Shown here piece by piece: positions 1 to 11,200 of a stretch of 64,000 nt of DNA. The position numbers were made by a program, and so were the translations under genes. The stretch's first letter is position 1; each line of letters opens with the position of its first letter. The notes beneath the pieces are model-generated. The model did no database searches, was not told the DNA's origin, and saw only the letters and a list, made by a program, of their open reading frames with translations. Source of the DNA: Chondrosia reniformis (Eukaryota > Porifera > Demospongiae > Chondrillida > Chondrillidae); contig OX359194.1 of assembly GCA_947172415.1 (NCBI GenBank), forward strand, positions 2,356,001-2,420,000. Direction: 5' to 3'.

Positions 1-132
1 CTTATTAGGATCACCTTCCCGAGTCTCAACTTAAGAGTCCTCACCTATATAGGTCCTGTTGCAGTCCTTGCAAGGGACTTGGTACACTACCCCTCTCTTT
101 TTATTCATAATAATATTATGCAGAAATGGAAC
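1..132. other. Unassigned left edge
   Basis: No gene or recognisable element is seen here. The sequence does not match the 3' flank of the second copy of the segmental duplication (22268-22652), so the duplication boundary lies near 133. Confidence 0.4.
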
Positions 133-841
133 ATATATAGTCAGCCATACACAAATAAATAAGATATATAGTTAATCACAGAAAGGATCGCCTTGGCTGT
201 GGTCAGTCCCCAAAACTGCTGCTGCATTTCCTTCTGGACGGCTACAGAGAGCCCTGGACCTCAACAGTGAACTTGGGCAGCGCCTTCGCCAGACCTCCGC
301 AGCAGAGTGTACCTCCTCAAGGCAAAGGGAGATTACAAGTACTCCAGAATACATATTACTTTTTTTCCTTTTTTCCATTTTTGTTTTACTCTCCTCCTTT
401 TTCCCTTTTTTCTTTTTCGTTTACTTTCCTCCTTTTCCCCTTTTTTATTTTTTATTTTTTCTTCCACAACATTTATGGTCTATGTACTGTAACATTACCG
501 AAATCTAAGGGACATGGGTCAGCCTTTGGATTTCTATATTCTTGTTATGCAAAAATTTACAAGAGTATTCTGAATGCTTACAGCGCATTAGCGATGAGCT
601 GGGTCATTTTTAATGTATATTTTATTATATCAATTTCCTTATGAGTTCATCATTATCGACTATTGGGATTGTATATAACCACTGCACAATGATCATTTTC
701 GTTTGACAATTCTGAAATATACATGTACATGGTTTAAAATTAAAATTTTAAAAATGTTCAAACAATGTTCTTCATGTTTGCTGTTTCTTCTCCTTTTGAG
801 TGTTACTAGTACTGGAACGGTGTTGTAGTACTTCTTTTTGC

Positions 842-1668
842 ATCACTTTACTGAGTGTAAAGGTGACCCCAGGGCACACCACGAGGAGGTAGAAGTACTT
901 CGTGCCCCAAAAGGCCTCCGGTTTCTCAACTCTGTTTGACACTTCCACTACTTGCGTCGTAAGAGAAGTTGCTCGGGAACGGTCCGGCGTACCTGACCGA
1001 CCTGTGACCAGTTACTAGTCTTGCCCTGCCTCACGCTACGGACAGAACAAGCCCGACCCTGGCGGACCACAAACTCCCACCAATGAGAATCATCATGTGC
1101 ACACAACGCAGCTTGAGAGCACTGTACACAGACTTTAGCTCATTGGGATCGGCCAGGTTGCTTTAGAGTAGGGACCCATCGATGAACTACAAGAAAAGAA
1201 TGAGATAATACATAATTACCAGCATAGGACAAACATTGGGCACATATACGCATGTAAAATTCCAAATGCAAATGCTAAACCAACCTGATGTGGCAGCCTA
1301 CAATAGCTTCCTGACCGACTACGTAGTGGCACTGGACCACACCAACCTCCAGGTACGGGTCGTATAGCAAGAATCCGCAAGTGCCAATTTAACACACAAG
1401 CAAGATTAATAGTGAGATACATCTCCAGGCACTAACCCATTGGTAGAGAGACCACCCCACTATACGAACACCGATGACCCTTCGGATAGGCATGTACCAT
1501 TACTCGTACTCCAAGAATGGTTGGCGCATCGATCCACACCAAAGTAGACCTCCAGAGTTGATAGCCCGGAGGCCAAAGACTGAAAATTTCCTTGCCTATT
1601 TATTAGAAATTGTCGGCGGGAAACAACGTAAACTTGGCGGAAAATCGTGGAACCAAATCGTTTTCGAT
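842..1668. other. GC-richer conserved core of the duplication, copy 1
   Basis: This block is visibly richer in GC than its surroundings and is almost base-for-base identical to 23372-24195, whereas its flanks have diverged. Several frames on both strands stay open for 50-80 codons, for example + strand 1474-1740 and - strand 1216-1422. A plausible + strand donor (CAG|GTACGG) lies near 1350. Two E2F-like words (GGCGGGAAA near 1616, TGGCGGAAAA near 1634) suggest promoter character. I do not recognise the product. It could be an exon cluster, a structured RNA gene or a converted transposon core. Confidence 0.45.
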
Positions 1669-2306
1669 GTCATGTTCGAGAACAATAGACAATTTGTAGT
1701 ACATAACCCGGCCTATTCAGCAAGTTGTTATTGTTATTGAATTTCGATCAGAAATCATTCATGGCTATCCAGCGAAGCAAATCATCAAATGTATACAGTG
1801 ACCCCATGAATAGAAATGCTTAATTAATAAACAAGCAGTATCTTAATGAACCTCTGATTATTTCAGCAGTGATCTTTTATTACAGAAACTCTTGCAAGCG
1901 CATAAATCGAGATGTCAATCGGCATGTTCATTTTATGCACACCACAGTACAATGTCACAATGATATCAACAAGAATCTGCTATTTTTGCGCTGTTGTTGT
2001 GCTATTGCTCAATCAATTTGTAAATCCAAAATGGCCGTTGCTCAAATTGCAATTGCCTAGTTTGAGGAACTTATGCGTTGTCCATGCCTAAACTACACTC
2101 ATTGGTAGGTCATCTCGTTTAAAGAATCATATAAACTATATAGCTACTTTAAATGAAGTCTATAATGTTTCTTTTCTTTTACGCATACGTATTAATTACC
2201 TCATGTAAAATACTTTTTACTTGTGAGACTGTTCAATATGTAATTGTACTTAACGTTTATTAAAAAAACTAATTTTGAATAGACAAGTATATGTCTTTCT
2301 ATGCAG

Positions 2307-2494
2307 CCTATACTTGATTTGCTGCATATTCATCTATTTATAGAATTGTCATGGAAGTCAAATATCAGTTACCTAGCAACATGTCCAATTAAGAAACTGA
2401 AGACTGAGTGCAGTTATTGGCTTAACCCATCCAGGTGGGAAAAGATAGTGAAAGAAAGTGTTGGATCAAGGGAAAACAGTTCATGGAATTTACA
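2307..2494 (+). CDS. Candidate internal exon of unknown gene (copy 1)
   Basis: A 188-nt open segment is bounded by a pyrimidine-tract acceptor (CTATGCAG|) and a GTGAGT donor. Its twin in copy 2 (24873-25060) has exactly the same length and keeps the frame; one difference is silent (Asn codon) and one is Lys to Arg. The roughly 62-residue peptide is hydrophobic at the start, then basic with Cys and Trp residues (for example WLNPSRWEK). No domain is recognised. Conservation of frame and splice sites supports coding, but no partner exon could be linked. Confidence 0.35.
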
Positions 2495-3696
2495 GTGAGT
2501 ATAACAACTGTAAAGGTCCTGGATTACATCTGTTCAATGGGACCACAAGATTTAGCATGTCTACCAGTCCCTAGTAACTAGTAACTCCCAGCTACTGTAT
2601 TTCAGTTGGGGAGGTGTGCATGTACTTAACAGGTTCTCTGTATCCTATAGATCAGTTTGCCTTGCTATTTGGCTATGAAACTGTACAATCCCTTTGAGCA
2701 AGATTATTATTGCTTGAGCTTTTATAGGAAAATTTAGCATGTTAGTTGGACCTCAGTGTGACAAAAACATTTGGCAAGATATGTATTTTTCCAGTTGCAG
2801 CCTGAATTGATTGCATGGGATTGCAGCTGTTGCTATGGTAATCTTGTTATTTAGATGTAACCATGGAAATTTGTACTTGGTTGGTTGTATGAACTTTTTG
2901 TTCTTAAATGTCAGGCATGTTTTCCTCAAGTCTAACTAGAATGATAAGAATTGTTTTTATAGTTATCTATATCAGTCCAGGCCAATAATAATAGTACATT
3001 TTCAGCATGTTTATTCCCAGGTTCATACTACTGTGAATATCATGTTTTGTTTCCATAACACTAGCTATAATTAATTAAATTTTTAAAGTGATGAAGGAAG
3101 GTAATGTTAGGTTAACCAAAGGAATCCTAAAGTTGTTTTTCATACAGTTTGGCTTTTGTCCATAGCTCTCAGCTAATGTTCTCCAGCCAAACCAGAAATG
3201 CAGCATTGAGAGTTCCTTGGCCATGTACAATTAAGCCATTTAATCTGTCAGCAATTAGTTTAAAGTGTCTCTACATCCTGGAGCCAGGTATCTGGCTGTT
3301 CCTGTTGAAGTGTAGCTAGCTGCTTGGGTTTTATAGTGATTCTTGTTCCAAATTTAGTTTAAAGTAAAGCCCTGGGGCCTGGTACCTTTTAGTTTAAAGT
3401 AAGACATGTCAGTTTGTATTCATTTCAGATTTACATAGAGAACTTTGTTATAATATTCTAGTCCAGATTATTGTTATGAACATTTATTGGGAATAACAAA
3501 GAACAATGGCAGGTCTAGTGCATAGCAACTCAGTAACTGTCCTATGACAGGGAATGATATTTGTTACAATAGCCACAGTTCAATAAGAACTTTTCAGAAT
3601 AGAAGCAAATAATAACCATTGAACCAAACCAATTATTGACCAATTGGCCATCAGCCCTGTTTTATATGTGATGATCTCAATGTCCCAATGTCAGGT
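2495..3696. other. Non-coding part of duplication copy 1
   Basis: AT-rich sequence without a supported gene. It contains the source of a secondary local duplication: about 2895-3430 is repeated at 4157-4747, part of it in inverted order. Confidence 0.5.
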
Positions 3697-3806
3697 TTGC
3701 TGGTAAAAAGAGTATCTATATTGTCCTTTGGGATAAGCCATATCCAGGTAATTCTACAGTGTGCTGGGGGAGATATTGGTCTATCAGGCAATGTAGAGTA
3801 GTTAAG
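3697..3806 (+). pseudogene. Relic of FN3-receptor exon 1 (copy 1)
   Basis: About 110 bp resembles 27473-27578 in exon 1 of the FN3 gene, including the block encoding IVLWDKPY and the following Gly-Asn-Ser region. It lacks the rest of the exon, carries an early stop (GTAGAGTAG) and has no splice context. A second relic sits at 26217-26328, in the other duplication copy. It is a dead fragment that travelled with the segmental duplication. Confidence 0.75.
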
Positions 3807-4018
3807 TCTAATTAAAGATGTCATAACTAATTAAGTGTCTGGTTCATTAGAAACACTACCAATCTCTTCTCCTATCTTTATATATTCAAAGATCTAAGAG
3901 GAAGGTGCATAAAATGGCTCCCTTGGAACAGTCAAAACAAAACTGTTGTTGGAGATTCATTATCATACATTTAAAGCAAGATTAAAGTTTCATTTTCACA
4001 CTTTGTGATAAAGCAGAA

Positions 4019-4147
4019 ACTCAATTAAATCATTTTTGTGTGTTGATCCCATATAATTCCACCTTATGAGATAAACATTATTGTATATCAATTCAATATA
4101 CATGGTGTGTGTATAGATCCCAATTGTTGATGCTGAGATGCGCAAAG
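4019..4147 (+). pseudogene. Duplicated coatomer-beta intron/exon boundary fragment
   Basis: This stretch matches 6145-6275: the end of a coatomer-beta intron, its TATAG acceptor and the first 30 nt or so of the exon encoding [10 protein letters not shown]. Homology stops inside the exon. It marks the junction where duplication copy 1 meets coatomer sequence and is a broken remnant, not a usable exon. Confidence 0.8.
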
Positions 4148-4156
4148 TCCTTCAGG

Positions 4157-4747
4157 TCATTGTTCTTAAATGTCAGCATGTTTTTCTCATGTCTGGTTAG
4201 AATGATAAGAATTGTTCTTATAGTTATCTATATCAGTCCAGGCCAATAATAATGTACATTTTCAGCATGTTTATTCCCAGGTTCATACTACTGTGAATAT
4301 CATGTTTTGTTTCCATAACACTAGCTGTAGCTTTTAATTTTTGTGTCCTAAAGTGATGTTAACCAAAGGAATCCCAAACTTGTTTTTCATACAGTTTGAC
4401 TTTTGTCCATAGCTCTCAGCTAATGTTCTCCAGCCAAACCAGAAATGCAGCATTGAGAGCTCCTTGGCCATGTACAAGCCATTTAATCCCAAGCAGCTAT
4501 AGTTACACTTCAACAGGAACAGCCAGATACCTGGTTCCATGGTGTAGAGACACTTTAAACTAATTGCTGACAGGGTTTCATAGTGATCCTTGTTCCAATT
4601 TTAGTAAAACCCTGGGGCATGGTACCTTTTAGTTTAAAGTAAGGCATGTCATAATTTTCCTCAAGTCTGACTAGAATGATAAGAATTGTACTTATAGTTG
4701 TCTATATTAGTCCAGACCAATAGTAATAGTACATTTTCAGCATGCTT
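4157..4747. repeat. Secondary repeat with an internally inverted segment
   Basis: This is a further copy of about 2895-3430. The outer parts align directly, but about 4488-4574 is the reverse complement of about 3241-3328, between otherwise collinear flanks ending TTAAT on one side and beginning TTTCATAGTG on the other. The segment edges carry the short inverted motif CAGC/GCTG. A further partial copy of the start of the unit occurs at 4658-4747. Confidence 0.75.
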
Positions 4748-5236
4748 ATGTTGATATGGATTGTTGTATTTATAATGTAATTGGATTATTTAAGTGTCAG
4801 TAGCATGAGTATTAGCAGAAATTGAACATTTGAAACTTGAGGTCTTTATCAGCAATTCTTTATCATAAGACAATAATGTAATTCTAACTGTTGTACTTTC
4901 TGTATTGTTCAGCTGGAGAGGTGATAACAACATACTGTTAGTTGCACCAATCACTATTCAGTGCATGTATTACACAATGTTTCATAACTAACAAGTGACC
5001 TGCATATAAATTAAATCAACTTTGATCTACCATGCATACTTACTGCAATTACAAATAATTATTTATAATTTACTTGTTCCTATGCGATTTTAAGTTTTTA
5101 ATTAAGTTGCCTCAAATCTCATGAATATAGGCTTTACTTTTGGTGCATACCGTATGTACCACATATATGTACATATACAGTAGGTACTGTAGTTCTCATA
5201 GTGATGGTTAATAATCGACTTGTTCTGCTCCCTTAG
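4748..5236. other. Intron or spacer before first visible coatomer exon
   Basis: AT-rich sequence with no supported gene. It ends in a good acceptor (CTCCCTTAG) for the first coatomer-beta exon in the window. Confidence 0.5.
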
Positions 5237-8200
5237 TTGATAGACATGCTGAGTGATCAGGATGAAGTGGCTTCCAGAGACATTCTGACCTTCACCCGCG
5301 AGGCTGTTCAGCAGTACCCCTCTCTGCAAGGTCTGGTAGTCTCAAAGCTGTTGGATGTCTTTTCTCAGATCAAAGTTAGGAATACTGTGTCATGACTGGC
5401 ATCAGTCGATAGTAGGAGATCGTATATATATGTGTGTGTATACACATCATGCGTGCATGATCTGCAATTCTGTAATCTCATTCTATGCAATAGCCCTAGT
5501 TTTTAGTACAAGGAATAATGTATTAATATGTCCTTGTCAGTCAGAATATGAGCATCGTGTATATACGTATATTACGTATATCTACATACATGTACAAACG
5601 TATATTTTGATAAGGAAATGGCGTAATATTTTCCAGTGAATATTTGCTTATCATCATAGCCTTTGCTCTAGCTGTGCAATTAACTTCCTTTGTTCAGTTT
5701 TGTCAAGTCTGGTTCATCAGGCTGCATTTTATCTTACTCTTTTTGAATTGTAATATAATTTGTGTTGTTAGTGTGCTGAAGTGCACAGAGGTACTTTGTG
5801 GATTCTCGGGGAGTATGCTACGGGAGTGGACGACATTTCTAAAGTGTTTCAGGTCATTAAAAATGCAATTGGAGAAGTGAGTAGTACCCACATTAATAAT
5901 TAACTTTATTTCTGAACATTCTTAGTAGTAATTACATACACTACGTAAATGTAGGATACGTATTTCACACAAATAATAGTATTTTTATGTTTACACACTT
6001 ATTAACATTTAGCAGGTATACGTATGAATAATCTAACACACCATTTTGCTTACATGCTACATCCACTTTAGAGAATAGGCCCATAGGGAATTACGCCTAG
6101 TGAGACATTTTGATACTATACATATGAATCTGCGAGAGGTGGTGTTGTATACAAATTAAACCATTTTTGTGTGTTGATCCCATACAATTCCACCTTAAGA
6201 GATAAACTATTGTTGTATATCAATTCAATATACATGGTATGTGTATAGATCCCAATTGTTGATGCTGAGATGCGTAAAGCAGCTGGGGATAACCCTGATG
6301 ATAAGGATCTGTACCAACCCACAGTTGTTCATACTGTTCGCGTGACAAAGGACGGTACTTATGCCTCAGAGAGTGTTCTCAGTGTGTCAAAGGACAAGAA
6401 GGATGAGAATGTGTAAGTCAAGGGAAGGTCAGGGAGGTAGTGTACAGGGGAAGGTCAGGGAGGTAGTGTACAAGGGAAGGTCAGGGAGGTAGTGTACAGG
6501 GGAAGGTCAGGGAGGTAGTGTACAAGGTAAGGTCAGGGAGGTAGTGTACAAGGGAAGGTCAGAGAGGTAGTGTACAAGGGAAGGTCAGGGAGGTAGTGTA
6601 CAAGGGAAGGTCAGGGAGGTGGTGTACAAGGGAAGGTCAGGGAGGTAGTGTACAGGGGAAGGTCAGGGAGGTGGTGTACAAGGGAAGGTCAGGGAAGTAG
6701 TGTACAAGGGACGGTCAGGGAGGTAGTGTACAAGGGAAGGTCAGGGAGGTGGTGTACAAGGGAAGGTCAGGGAGGTGGTGTACAAGGGAAGGTCAGGGAG
6801 GTGGTGTACAAGGGAAGGTCAAGGAGGTAGTGTACAAGGGAAGGTCAGAGAGGTAGTGTACAAGGGAAGGTCAAGGAAGTAGTGTACAAGGGAAGGTCAG
6901 GGAGGGCATGTTGCTGAAGTGTGTACTTGTAAAAGTGGTCTAAGACATATGATTTTCTTCTTTTTCATCAGCTCTTTTAAATTAAATTGATTTATTATTT
7001 ATTGTTAATAATGTAATATATGTGGATTGTGATGTAATGTTGAGTATTCTCTACATGCATGGAGCTGCACACTTTTCTTGGCACTTCCTTGGTCTGACCT
7101 TCATTTCTGCTCTTTTCATGGAATATGTCCAACTGTTCTTCCAGTGATACCAGATCACACCTTTGAATTGTGGTACTGTAGCAGTGGTAGAGTAGGGACC
7201 ATTGAGGTTAGAGTGATGGCAGTGTCTATACCACCAGGATCCAAAAGCGTAATTAACACAGTTTCCACCAGTCCAGATATCATTATCACTATCAGGAGTA
7301 GTAAACCTCATTCCATTGTGATAAGTCAGTGAATCTCCAGCATCACCCGAGTACCCATCAACAAATATGGCATATTGTGAACTAGCATCTCCAATCCAGA
7401 AGGAGTTGTATCTTGCATGAGGTGTTCCTCCTTCCCAGTCCCACAAGTCAACTCGTAACTCAGGCGGAGCACATTCCCATTTGGTGATACTATGCATGTT
7501 CTCCAGTCCCAGCCAAAAGCTGTTGTCTATGGGACCAAAGCCATCAGCAAAGTACTCCCAATTACGAGCAAAGTTGTAAGAGTCATTCCTTCTCATGATG
7601 ACTGTCCATCCTCCTCCATCAGTGTCCATATCACACCAGACAATGAAGGGAGGCTTTGCAGTGTCTGGTTGTATGGCATAAGGACCTGATTGAGTGTGTC
7701 CATTATTGAAAACATCACAGCAGTCCTTGAAGAAGAGAGTGCAGTCTGCTGGTAATGTAAGATATAGTAAACTGCAAAATGGTCTTTTTAATGGAACATC
7801 AGTATATACTTTAATAAGTAGTTGGAATACTAATATAAGGTAGATTTAATTTGATAAATGAAAGTATATCAGATGGATGTAGGGGATTGTCTTACTTTCA
7901 TTGTCATTTTGGACACTTCTGAGCACATCTGTGGACTGTCTCTTAGCAAGACTGTAACCACCAGATTCAGCAAGCCATAAGAAAGCAAGGACTATCTTGA
8001 ATAAGACTGTCATCTCTACCCTTCAACTAAAAATGAAGTTTATGGTTGTTGTCTTTATAGTTTCTGTGGTCTTCGTGGTGACCATATTTACAGATAGCAA
8101 ACCACACAGTATATGAGATAGTTTTACCTTGAAGCTAGTTGGTTAACTGTTTGAGTTGTTAACATCAAAAGTCTATGATGTGTATTCAAAACCAATAAAT

Positions 8201-11200
8201 TGTTGATTAGTCTGTTTAAAATGTTTCTCATTTATTGCTGATGGAGACCTTGAGACTCTAAATTGCTGAAACATTGTTTTGCAGATGCTCATTTTAACTA
8301 CAATACTATTCTCAACGAATGGAGAAACCATGCACCCGTATCATTTAGTTCATAATCTTTGTATTTATATTATGACTAGCACAGAAGCTCTGCCTTTCTC
8401 TGCTCCAGTGCCCTATGGCTTGGTGCTACCTAACGACAGAGAATTGGACATCAGCACTTTGAGGCCACCATACCGTAAACAACACACTTGAAAAAGATGG
8501 CCGCCTTTTTCATAACAGATGGAATACTTGCATCATACTTCTTGGGTGAGGTGAATTTTCTTTCGTCTACCCCCTTATGACAACCCCCATGCGGTACACC
8601 GTTATAATCGCTCGATTGTATGCAAGCTGCAAGAGGAGTTATCGAACAAAGGATTACAGCTCTACAAAGTCATATATATAGTAGCACTTGTACAATTGGG
8701 ACCATTGAAGTTACAGTAGAGTTATGGATGTAGTCCACCAATACAGTGTGTCCATATTACCTCAGTGTATATGGCACTTTGTTCCCACTCAGAGTGGAAT
8801 TTAGAGAATGAAAAGAGACACTTCCTAAATGGCTGAGGAGAACTTGCACAGAAGTGCCACAGATTTGGGTCATGAGCATCTACCGTATTGTAGCTCAACT
8901 TAACATGGTCGCAGATGCTGTGAAGGAAGTAGTTAAGAGACTGGAGTGTTTTAATGTCTGCAGCATATTGAAGTTGAACATAAGAGGATGATACCATTCC
9001 AATGATCAATGCATCATCTGAGCGATTAAAATTATAAATGTCTGACGACAATTCAGACACGTGTCCTGAAAAGCCAAATAGTTACTTTCAGCACTGTACA
9101 TACGTATGTATCCTATATTGATTACAATCCATTATATGCTGCAAGAATACAAGTTTGTTTGCTGAACTATGGTCTAATTGATTATAGTTTAAGTTTGTGG
9201 TTGTTGTGTATATAGTTTCTGTGGTCTTCGTGGTGACCATATTTACTGATTGCCAACCACACAGTAGATGAGATAGTTTTACCTTGAAGCTTGTTTTTTA
9301 TTGCTTGAGTTGTGAACATCAAAAGTCTATGATGTGTAATCCATACCTATGTTTGTGTACAAATTGTTAATTAAAATGTTTCTCATTTATTGCTGATGGA
9401 GACCTCGAGACATTTAATTGCTACAACATTGTGTTACTGATGCTCATTTTAACTAATACTATTCTCAATTAATGCAACATATATACTACCCCTATCATTT
9501 AGTTCATAATCTTTGTACTTATATTATGACTAGCACAGAAACCCCACCTTTGGAGGGCTTCTCTGCTCCAGTGCCCTATGGCTCGGTGCTACCTAACGAC
9601 AGAGAATCTGATGTCAGCACTTTTGAGGCCACCCTCCCGTAAGCAAAACAATCGAAAAATGCATTTTCTGTGATGGATGGAATACTTGCAGCATTCTTCT
9701 CGGGTGAGGCGAATCGTCATTCATCTACCCCCTTATGACACTCCCCATGCAGTACCTCGTAATAGTCCTGCAATTTGGCTTGATCGTACGCAAGCTGCAG
9801 GAGAAGTTATCAAAGGATTACGCCTCTACAAAATTATATATATAGATATTAATTGTAGCACTAGTACAATAAGGACCATTGAAGTTACAGTGGAGGTATA
9901 GACATAGTCCACCAATACAGTGTTTCCATATTACCTCAGTGTATATGGCACTTTGTTCCCACTCAGAGTGGAATTTAGAGAATGAAAAGAGACACTTCCT
10001 AAATGGCTGAGGAGAACTTGCACAGAAGTGCCACAGATTTGGTTCATGAACATAAACCATATTGTACGTACATAGCTCAACTTTGACATGGTCTCAGATG
10101 CTGTGAAGGAAGTAGTTAAGAGACTGAAATTAAAATTATAAATGTCTAACCACATTTGAGCTCACTCGGACATACGTACATATGTCCTTGAAAAGCCAAA
10201 TAGTTACTTTCAACACTGTACATACTTATGCAGTGTATACTACGTATATTGATTACAATCCATTATATGCTAAAAGAGTACGAGTTTGTTTCCTGAACTA
10301 CTGTATGTGCTTATAAAAGTGGTCTAATTTTATGACATAAATTTTGATTCTCTTTCATCAGCTATCTTTAAACTATAAGTATCTATAGCACACCCAAAAC
10401 TTTCAATAATGTACTGTATTTAATATATGTGGATTGTTTAGCTAATGATGTAATGTTTAGTATTATCTACATGCATGGAGCTGCACACTTTTCTTGACAT
10501 TTCCTTGGTCTGACCTTCATTTCTGCTCTTTTCATTGAATATGTCCAACTGTTCTTCCAGTAATACCACATCACACCTTTGAATTGAGGTACTGTAGCAC
10601 TAGTAGAGTAGGGACCATTGAGGTTAGAGTGATGGCAGTGTCTATACCACCAGGATCCAAAAGCGTAATTAACACAGTTTCCACCAGTCCAGATATCATT
10701 TTCTCTATCAGGAGTAGAAAACTTCATTCCATTGTGATAAGTCAGTGAATCTCCAGCATCACCCGAGTACCCATCAACAAATATGGCATATTGTGAGCTA
10801 GCATCTCCAATCCAGAAGGAGTTGTATCTTGCATGAGGTGTTCTTCCTTCCCAGTCCCACAAGTCAACTCGTCTATTATTATGCTTTGTAGATGGAACCA
10901 GTATGCCTACAAAACCTGTTTTACAACCTCAAAGTTCAGAGAATTGAATTATAATGAAACCTTGATATTTCAATTGCCCTAAGTCTCAACTGATTGGCTG
11001 CTTTATAGAGATGACTGTCTATTATTATGCTTTGCAGATGGAACCAGTATGCCTACAAAACCTGTTTTACAACCTCAAAGTTCAGAGAATTGAATTATAA
11101 TGAAAGCTTGATATTTCAATTGCCCTAAACCTCAACTGATTGGCTGCTTTATAGAGATGACTGTCTATTATTATGCTTTGCAGATGGAACCAGTATGCCT

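Larger units (their letters stand above)
133..4029 (+). repeat. 3.9 kb segmental duplication, copy 1
   Basis: This block matches 22653-26546 in the same orientation. Similarity runs through a TTTTTCC-rich pyrimidine tract (about 355-470), a GC-richer core (about 842-1668), an exon-like ORF (2307-2494) and a dead FN3 exon piece (3697-3806). Divergence is uneven: the left 500 bp differs by many substitutions and indels, while the core is almost identical. The copy ends where the sequence switches to coatomer-beta intron and exon sequence (4019-4147). The duplication is read directly; its mechanism is inference. Confidence 0.9.
9190..10300. repeat. Lectin-cluster flank block X-prime (copy 1)
   Basis: A diverged tandem copy of block X that recurs at about 17641-18775. 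Together lectin 1, X, X-prime and lectin 2 (7040-10870) parallel lectin 4, X, X-prime and lectin 5 (15570-19011), showing a duplication of nearly 4 kb. Confidence 0.8.

Noticed and set aside
842-1200. GC-richer core as RNase P, RNase MRP, SRP or rRNA gene
   Set aside because: A short ACAGAA-like word suggested RNase P, but no set of conserved blocks or closing helix could be recognised by eye for any of these RNAs.
5355-5891. ORFs between the first two coatomer exons
   Set aside because: They run across a coatomer intron or antisense to an exon and contain no independent signal.
6648-6830. Gly/Arg/Trp-rich ORF
   Set aside because: Produced by cycling of the 26-bp minisatellite; no start context or conservation.
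7078-7689. + strand ORFs of 65-84 codons over lectin 1 (similar ones over lectin 4)
   Set aside because: They are antisense shadows of the strongly supported fibrinogen-domain exons.
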